From the NCBI GenBank assembly GCA_011049095.1, contig DSDE01000346.1:1-11747 (forward strand): DNA of 11,747 bases, in the 5' to 3' direction. The stretch is from Fidelibacterota bacterium. GTDB lineage: Bacteria; Fidelibacterota; Fidelibacteria; Fidelibacterales; DSDE01. Under the pieces are notes generated by a model. The model was given only the letters and a program-made list of their open reading frames with translations. It searched no databases and was not told the origin of the DNA. A program made the translations under genes and the position numbers. Positions 7,517-11,747 of this stretch are shown piece after piece (positions within the stretch are counted from its first letter, which is position 1; each line of letters begins with the position of its first letter).

Positions 7517-10042
7517 TTATTTCATCAAGACCATTTTCATTGTTTTATGATTGTGGCCTGTTTTCAACTGACAGAAATAGACACCACTTGAGAGGGCTGA
7601 GCCATCCAGCATAATCTGATAATTTCCGGCGGCCTGAAAACCATTCACAAGAGTCATCACTTTCTGACCCAGCAAATTATAAACTTCCATTGATACATGG
7701 CCAGATGAAGGCACTGTATAGGAGATATTCGTTAGCGGGTTGAAAGGATTGGGGTAGTTTTGTTTCAGCTCAAAGCTATGAGCGATTGGCATCTCTTTGG
7801 CGCTGGTCATATAAGCAGCATCACCAATCCAGGTATAATCCCAGACCTGCGGTGTTGACCAGGCATTATCCTGGTTATAGGGAGAATATCCAACAGCACT
7901 CCAGCCATCTGCATCATCTTTATCGTGAAAATAGAGCTCCAGCGGAATACGCATTCCATTGCTGGGGGTAAACATATAGTCACCATCCTGATAGAAAGAA
8001 GCGAGGGGAATGATGGTTTCAATGACATAGTCCGGATTGAAGCCTTCCATATAGAAATTGGCGCTGTCATTGGTCATAAAAACTGCATCGCCGGCAATAC
8101 CATTAGCCAGACCCTGATCATGAAACATTAGTTTGAAATCAGGCTCGGCGCCACGTTTTAGGCTGTTATGTTTCAGCTTGCGGAAGTCATAGCCACCAAA
8201 GAAAAGCTCAACTGCATCGTTGGTCCACCAGTCACCGGTGCCATCCCAACCCATATAGACATCATCCACCACATCCATCGCGATGTAGAGATTTTCTGCA
8301 TCAATAGCCATAAAAACGGTAGCGGTCAGATCATTATCATCGGTAAATTCACCAACCGGTGTATTGTTGGTGGAAGGTTTGATGACAAAAGGCATAATGC
8401 CGGAATCATACCATTCGGTGAGGTCACCATCTACCGCCAGATTAGAGGGGATATCGAGACTGACAGTGGGGGTAGCCATCGCGGTATTTGTTAAAGGTGC
8501 TACAGGGTCATGCAGCGGACCCACATTACCCGCTGCATCCTTGCAGATGACAGCGTAATGATATTGAACATCAGTGTCAACAAGGGGATATTTCAGATAG
8601 TGAACGGCTGATCGGACACCTTCTGAGATATTACTGGCAATCAGCTCAACATAACCGTCTTCCAGACTGCTGATAGGGTCCGGTGATGCATAAACATCAT
8701 AAACTTCACCATTTTCACCTTCCACATCGGTCCAAGTTACATAATTGAGATAGGTTCCGGGAATACCAGAGACACCTGTCACGGCTGCCGGGGGAATAAT
8801 ATCAATCACTGGTGAGCCAATCCAGATATCATCCAGATAGACAACTTTGCCCAGATCGGCTGTACTGCCCATAAGGATTTTCAGACGGTAGGTTTTGGTG
8901 CTGTCCATTAGGGCATCATACTGCATTGCAGTGCCATTCCAGGCGCCGCCATTCCGGTCAAAGTCTTTCAGCGCTATTGCCACCTGCTTCCAGGTGCCGT
9001 CATAGCCAACATCCTCCGGGTGCAGAAATGCAAAAGCTTCATATTCCAGATCGGGACCATCGCCATCTATATCATTGTCGGCAAGGACGATTTTCATAGA
9101 ATCGAGACCATCTGTCTTGATTTTAAATTTCAGCGAATCAAATGCCCAGTTTACAAAAAGGTTTTTGGGAGTACTGGTGGTGAAAACCAACCCATCCCAG
9201 AGTGCCCAATCATTGGGAGGAAGATTCCACTTAATGGAGTTGGTGCCTTCAAAACTGGCCTCTTCATCGGTAATTTCATAAGAGCCGCCGCCCCAGCCGC
9301 CATTGAGATCAACATCACTGGGAACAGCCCGACCGTTGAAATAGATCACATTGATAGCTTTGGGTCCCCGCAGCTCCAAATGATCCACGATAAGCACACC
9401 GGCGCTGTAGTCAGCAGCAGTGCTGATGGAAAATTCCAAAGAAAATCCTTTAATTTTGTCAAGGTCAAGGGTGTTATTGCCTTCAATACCGCTCCAACCA
9501 GTGCGATTAAAGCCTTCACCGCCCCAATATTCTCCTGCGATGAGGGGAAGCTTTACCTGATTCCAGCCCGGCTGCTCATCGAGAATATAGAGAAATGAAT
9601 AGTAGTATTCACACTGACCCACATCGTAGGTTACATTTCCATCAGGTGAATCACTGACATCGTGCAGGTTTAAGCGCAGATGGGTGCTGCCAACTGCACT
9701 TTGCGGTGTTTCATTATAATACCAGAATGCAATGGTATCATAAGCGCTGAAATCATAGGTCCCCATCGAGTCGGCAATCCAATGTTCCAGCTTGCTGAAA
9801 CCGCCCCATGATTCGGCATTGTCAGCGCCCCAGTCCAGACGCATTGCGCCGGGGGCCACCTTTACCGGATCACTGATAAATTCCATATTGATGAAAGCCA
9901 GATTACTGTCAGCATGATCATTATATAATGTTGCCCAGTAACCCGAATCCGGCTCTGCATCAAATGTGTTGATGGTTTCTTGGGCTGACAAGATTGTCAC
10001 CGCCAGTACCGTCACTAAGATTCCAAAAAACAATCGTTTCAT
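7517..10042 (-). CDS. Secreted multidomain carbohydrate-binding protein (CBM9-like, Fn3-like) with T9SS sorting domain
   Basis: This 841-residue protein is probably exported by Sec and then by the type IX system to the cell surface. The start at 10042 was chosen because AAGGAG sits six bases upstream and a clean signal peptide begins there (MKRLFF, hydrophobic core 6-19, cleavage near SAQ 19-21). An in-frame ATG at 10096 would add 18 charged residues in front of it. Apparent layout: two galactose-binding-like beta domains at about 22-226 and 228-410 (the latter ends with the typical VVYLDDIWIG), an Fn3-like domain at about 415-520, a CBM9-like domain at about 528-745 (DGDLTEW 538-544, LYIAMDVVDD 585-594, WTNDAVELFF 606-615), and a sorting domain at about 755-841 opening with QNYPNPFNP (761-769) and containing the usual YNLLGQKV. 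No catalytic domain is recognisable, so a glycan-capture role is inferred. The gene ends in tandem TAA stops and is followed by a strong terminator. CBM9 and T9SS calls are firm; the two N-terminal domains are tentative. Confidence 0.88.
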   Translation of the reverse strand: MKRLFFGILVTVLAVTILSAQETINTFDAEPDSGYWATLYNDHADSNLAFINMEFISDPVKVAPGAMRLDWGADNAESWGGFSKLEHWIADSMGTYDFSAYDTIAFWYYNETPQSAVGSTHLRLNLHDVSDSPDGNVTYDVGQCEYYYSFLYILDEQPGWNQVKLPLIAGEYWGGEGFNRTGWSGIEGNNTLDLDKIKGFSLEFSISTAADYSAGVLIVDHLELRGPKAINVIYFNGRAVPSDVDLNGGWGGGSYEITDEEASFEGTNSIKWNLPPNDWALWDGLVFTTSTPKNLFVNWAFDSLKFKIKTDGLDSMKIVLADNDIDGDGPDLEYEAFAFLHPEDVGYDGTWKQVAIALKDFDRNGGAWNGTAMQYDALMDSTKTYRLKILMGSTADLGKVVYLDDIWIGSPVIDIIPPAAVTGVSGIPGTYLNYVTWTDVEGENGEVYDVYASPDPISSLEDGYVELIASNISEGVRSAVHYLKYPLVDTDVQYHYAVICKDAAGNVGPLHDPVAPLTNTAMATPTVSLDIPSNLAVDGDLTEWYDSGIMPFVIKPSTNNTPVGEFTDDNDLTATVFMAIDAENLYIAMDVVDDVYMGWDGTGDWWTNDAVELFFGGYDFRKLKHNSLKRGAEPDFKLMFHDQGLANGIAGDAVFMTNDSANFYMEGFNPDYVIETIIPLASFYQDGDYMFTPSNGMRIPLELYFHDKDDADGWSAVGYSPYNQDNAWSTPQVWDYTWIGDAAYMTSAKEMPIAHSFELKQNYPNPFNPLTNISYTVPSSGHVSMEVYNLLGQKVMTLVNGFQAAGNYQIMLDGSALSSGVYFCQLKTGHNHKTMKMVLMK

Positions 10043-10048
10043 GGTTCT

Positions 10049-10054
10049 CTCCTT
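10049..10054 (-). promoter_or_regulatory. Shine-Dalgarno site that sets the CBM9-protein start
   Basis: AAGGAG with a six-base spacer precedes the ATG at 10042-10040, directly before the signal peptide. It decides against the upstream in-frame ATG at 10096, which abuts the symporter stop codon and has no comparable site. Confidence 0.8.
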
Positions 10055-10096
10055 CTTTTGTTTTGGTTTTTCATCTATCATAAGCTGCTGTTCCAT

Positions 10097-11719
10097 CTAA
10101 AAGAATATTCCCCATAAGGTGAGAATACTCATTACCAGCAGAATACTTAAACCGATATTAATCTGCGTCCAGCGAGGATTTCGCTCCTCGATTTTACGAA
10201 TATAATCACTTTGTATTTCATCGGCCGTCGTAAAGGTCAGTCCTGCAATTTTTACGCGGGCCGGTGCCTCTGAAAGGAGGCTGACCAAAAGCAGAATTGC
10301 CGCTGAAATCACAAAAAGCATCGTGGCAAAATGGAGAAAATTCATTGTGGCATACCAGTCCAAAATGCCAAAATCGAGTCCGCTGCGCTTTGTCAAAATC
10401 TCCATAATCAAACGAGCCGCCCCCAGAATTCCTCCACCAACAAGGGCATAAATCGCACCCCTGCCATTGGCCCGCTTCCAAAATATGCCAAAAAGAAAAA
10501 CGGCGGCAATAGGCGGACTGATATAGCCCTGCACACTCTGGAGATAGACAAAAAGCTGTGAGCTGACACTGCGGATGAGAGGCACCCAGAGAATTCCCAA
10601 AATAACTAAAACCGTAGTTGCCAGCCTGCCTACCAGTACCAGCTCATTTTCTGAGGCGCTTGGTTTGATATTCTTATAAAAATCCATTGTGAAAAGCGTT
10701 GAGCTGCTATTGAAAACCGAAGCCAGTGAGCTCATCAGAGCTGCCAGCAAAGCAGCGATGACGATGCCCTTGATACCGATGGGAAGCAGATGAGAAGTGA
10801 CCAGCATCGGATAGGCTTCATCACCTTCTATTCCTGGAAAAAGAACAGCCGCAACGAGACCTGGAAGCACCAGAATAAAAACCGGTAAAATCTTTAAAAA
10901 ACCGGCAAAAATAGCGCCGCTGCGGGCATGATTGATATTTTTTGCCGCCAAAACCCGCTGCACGATAAACTGATCAGTACACCAATACCAGATTCCCAAA
11001 ATCGGCGCGCCAAAGAGAATACCCGTCCAGGGAAAATCAGCGTGGCTTGAGGGCTTGAACATACTGAAATAATCTGCAGGCAGGGCTTCCCGCAGACCTG
11101 CCCAGCCTCCCACCTCATTCATTCCCAAAACGGTAAGCATCACAGCGCCGCCAATCAGAACAACCGCCTGCATCAATTCTGTGTAAATAACAGCTTTCAA
11201 GCCGCCGGCAATCGTGTAAATACCAGTAATCACCACCAGCACAATAGCCGAGCTTATCATATCCCAACCTAAAATTTTATTAAGAAGCAAGCCGCCAGCC
11301 AGCAAAGTTACTGAAATTTTTGTTATCACATAAGCCACGATAGAAACTGTTGTCAGATAGACCCTGCTGCTGCGGTTGTAGCGCTTTTCGAGAAATTCTG
11401 GCATGGTAAAAACACCCGATTTCAGGTAAAAAGGCACAAATACCCAGCCCAAAAAAAGAACGATAAAAGAAGCCAGCCATTCAAAATGCCCTACTGCCAA
11501 ACCGCTGCTGGCGCCGCTGCCAGCCAGCCCGATAAAATGCTCACTGGAAATATTTGAAGCAAAAAGCGAAGCGCCAATTGCCAGCCAGCCTATATCTCGC
11601 CCAGCCAGAAAATAATCTTCGCTGTTCTTGTGTTTACTGAAGTAAAAACCAATGAACATCACTACGCCGAAATAGAGAAAAATCACAACAAAATCAAAAT
11701 AGGAGATATTCAGCTTCAT
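10097..11719 (-). CDS. Sodium/sugar symporter, SSS (SLC5/SGLT-like) family
   Basis: This 540-residue inner-membrane protein has about 14 hydrophobic segments and the same length as vSGLT (about 543). It should couple Na+ entry to uptake of a hexose. Seen directly: ASNISSEHFIGLAG at 54-67, FEW at 79-81, WYWCTDQ at 244-250, a Lys at 276, MSSLASVFNSSSTLFTMD at 329-346, YLQS at 392-395 and PPIAAVFLFGIFWKR at 402-416. By recalled alignment to human SGLT1 and vSGLT, H61, E80, K276 and Q394 fall at sugar-binding positions, and S330/S331 with the A54-I57 stretch at the Na2 site. The family signature TGIYTIAGGLKAV is at 165-177. These motifs are closer to SGLT1 than to vSGLT (His instead of Gln at 61; CTDQ rather than FNQ). 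The start is supported by GAGG seven bases upstream. The stop TAG lies 54 bases before the next gene. Glucose or galactose is the likeliest substrate, but this is inferred from motifs. Confidence 0.93.
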   Translation of the reverse strand: MKLNISYFDFVVIFLYFGVVMFIGFYFSKHKNSEDYFLAGRDIGWLAIGASLFASNISSEHFIGLAGSGASSGLAVGHFEWLASFIVLFLGWVFVPFYLKSGVFTMPEFLEKRYNRSSRVYLTTVSIVAYVITKISVTLLAGGLLLNKILGWDMISSAIVLVVITGIYTIAGGLKAVIYTELMQAVVLIGGAVMLTVLGMNEVGGWAGLREALPADYFSMFKPSSHADFPWTGILFGAPILGIWYWCTDQFIVQRVLAAKNINHARSGAIFAGFLKILPVFILVLPGLVAAVLFPGIEGDEAYPMLVTSHLLPIGIKGIVIAALLAALMSSLASVFNSSSTLFTMDFYKNIKPSASENELVLVGRLATTVLVILGILWVPLIRSVSSQLFVYLQSVQGYISPPIAAVFLFGIFWKRANGRGAIYALVGGGILGAARLIMEILTKRSGLDFGILDWYATMNFLHFATMLFVISAAILLLVSLLSEAPARVKIAGLTFTTADEIQSDYIRKIEERNPRWTQINIGLSILLVMSILTLWGIFF

Positions 11720-11726
11720 AAGACAG

Positions 11727-11730
11727 CCTC
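11727..11730 (-). promoter_or_regulatory. Shine-Dalgarno site of the symporter gene
   Basis: GAGG lies seven bases before the ATG at 11719-11717 and supports that start. Only 28 bases precede the gene inside the window, so no promoter can be judged. Confidence 0.55.
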
Positions 11731-11747
11731 AATTCTTTCTGATAGAC

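Noticed and set aside
9020..9598. 192-codon open frame on the plus strand
   Set aside because: Antisense to the CBM9-protein gene, whose reading frame is strongly supported by domains at both ends; no family resemblance.
10043..10096. Eighteen-residue N-terminal extension of the CBM9 protein from an ATG adjacent to the symporter stop
   Set aside because: It would put a charged stretch before a normal signal peptide, while a strong AAGGAG sits in front of the internal ATG at 10042.

Overview
The window reads as part of a carbohydrate-uptake and cell-surface locus from a Gram-negative bacterium of the Fibrobacteres-Chlorobi-Bacteroidetes (FCB) superphylum. All six supported genes lie on the minus strand, so the locus is transcribed from right to left. 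Two proteins end in type IX secretion (T9SS) sorting domains, one with the QNYPNPFNP signature. There is also a PorV/PorQ-family outer-membrane protein and a TonB-dependent receptor with an N-terminal carboxypeptidase-regulatory-like domain. Shine-Dalgarno sequences precede several starts and one start is TTG. That, with the protein style and moderate GC, points to an FCB lineage outside classical Bacteroidetes (Marinimicrobia-, Calditrichota-, KSB1- or Ignavibacteria-like). The exact phylum is an inference.

Order in transcription direction: (1) an SGLT-type sodium/sugar symporter (11719-10097); (2) a secreted multidomain protein with two galactose-binding-like domains, an Fn3-like domain, a CBM9-like domain and a T9SS tail (10042-7517); (3) a strong intrinsic terminator (7507-7472); (4) a TonB-dependent receptor (7445-4728); (5) a 1161-residue secreted protein of unknown function with acidic Ca-binding-like loops, an Fn3-like domain and a T9SS-type tail (4704-1219); (6) a PorV/PorQ-family barrel (1222-140); (7) the first 42 codons of a probable lipoprotein whose mature N-terminus resembles SurA/PpiC-type peptidyl-prolyl isomerases (127-1). 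Genes 4 to 7 are tightly packed (TGATG and ATGA junctions, then a 12-nt gap) and probably form one transcription unit. Genes 1 and 2 form another, upstream of the terminator.

Working model (inference): the CBM protein binds saccharide at the surface, the TonB-dependent receptor with its large secreted partner takes oligosaccharide across the outer membrane, and the symporter imports the released hexose. The PorV/PorQ paralogue would serve export of one or both T9SS proteins, and the PPIase-like lipoprotein would help periplasmic folding of the barrels. No SusD homologue, glycoside hydrolase or regulator is visible here. There is no gene-free stretch longer than 300 bases: the largest gaps are 71 bases (terminator plus leader) and 54 bases. 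No tRNA, rRNA, CRISPR array, insertion sequence or other mobile element was seen.
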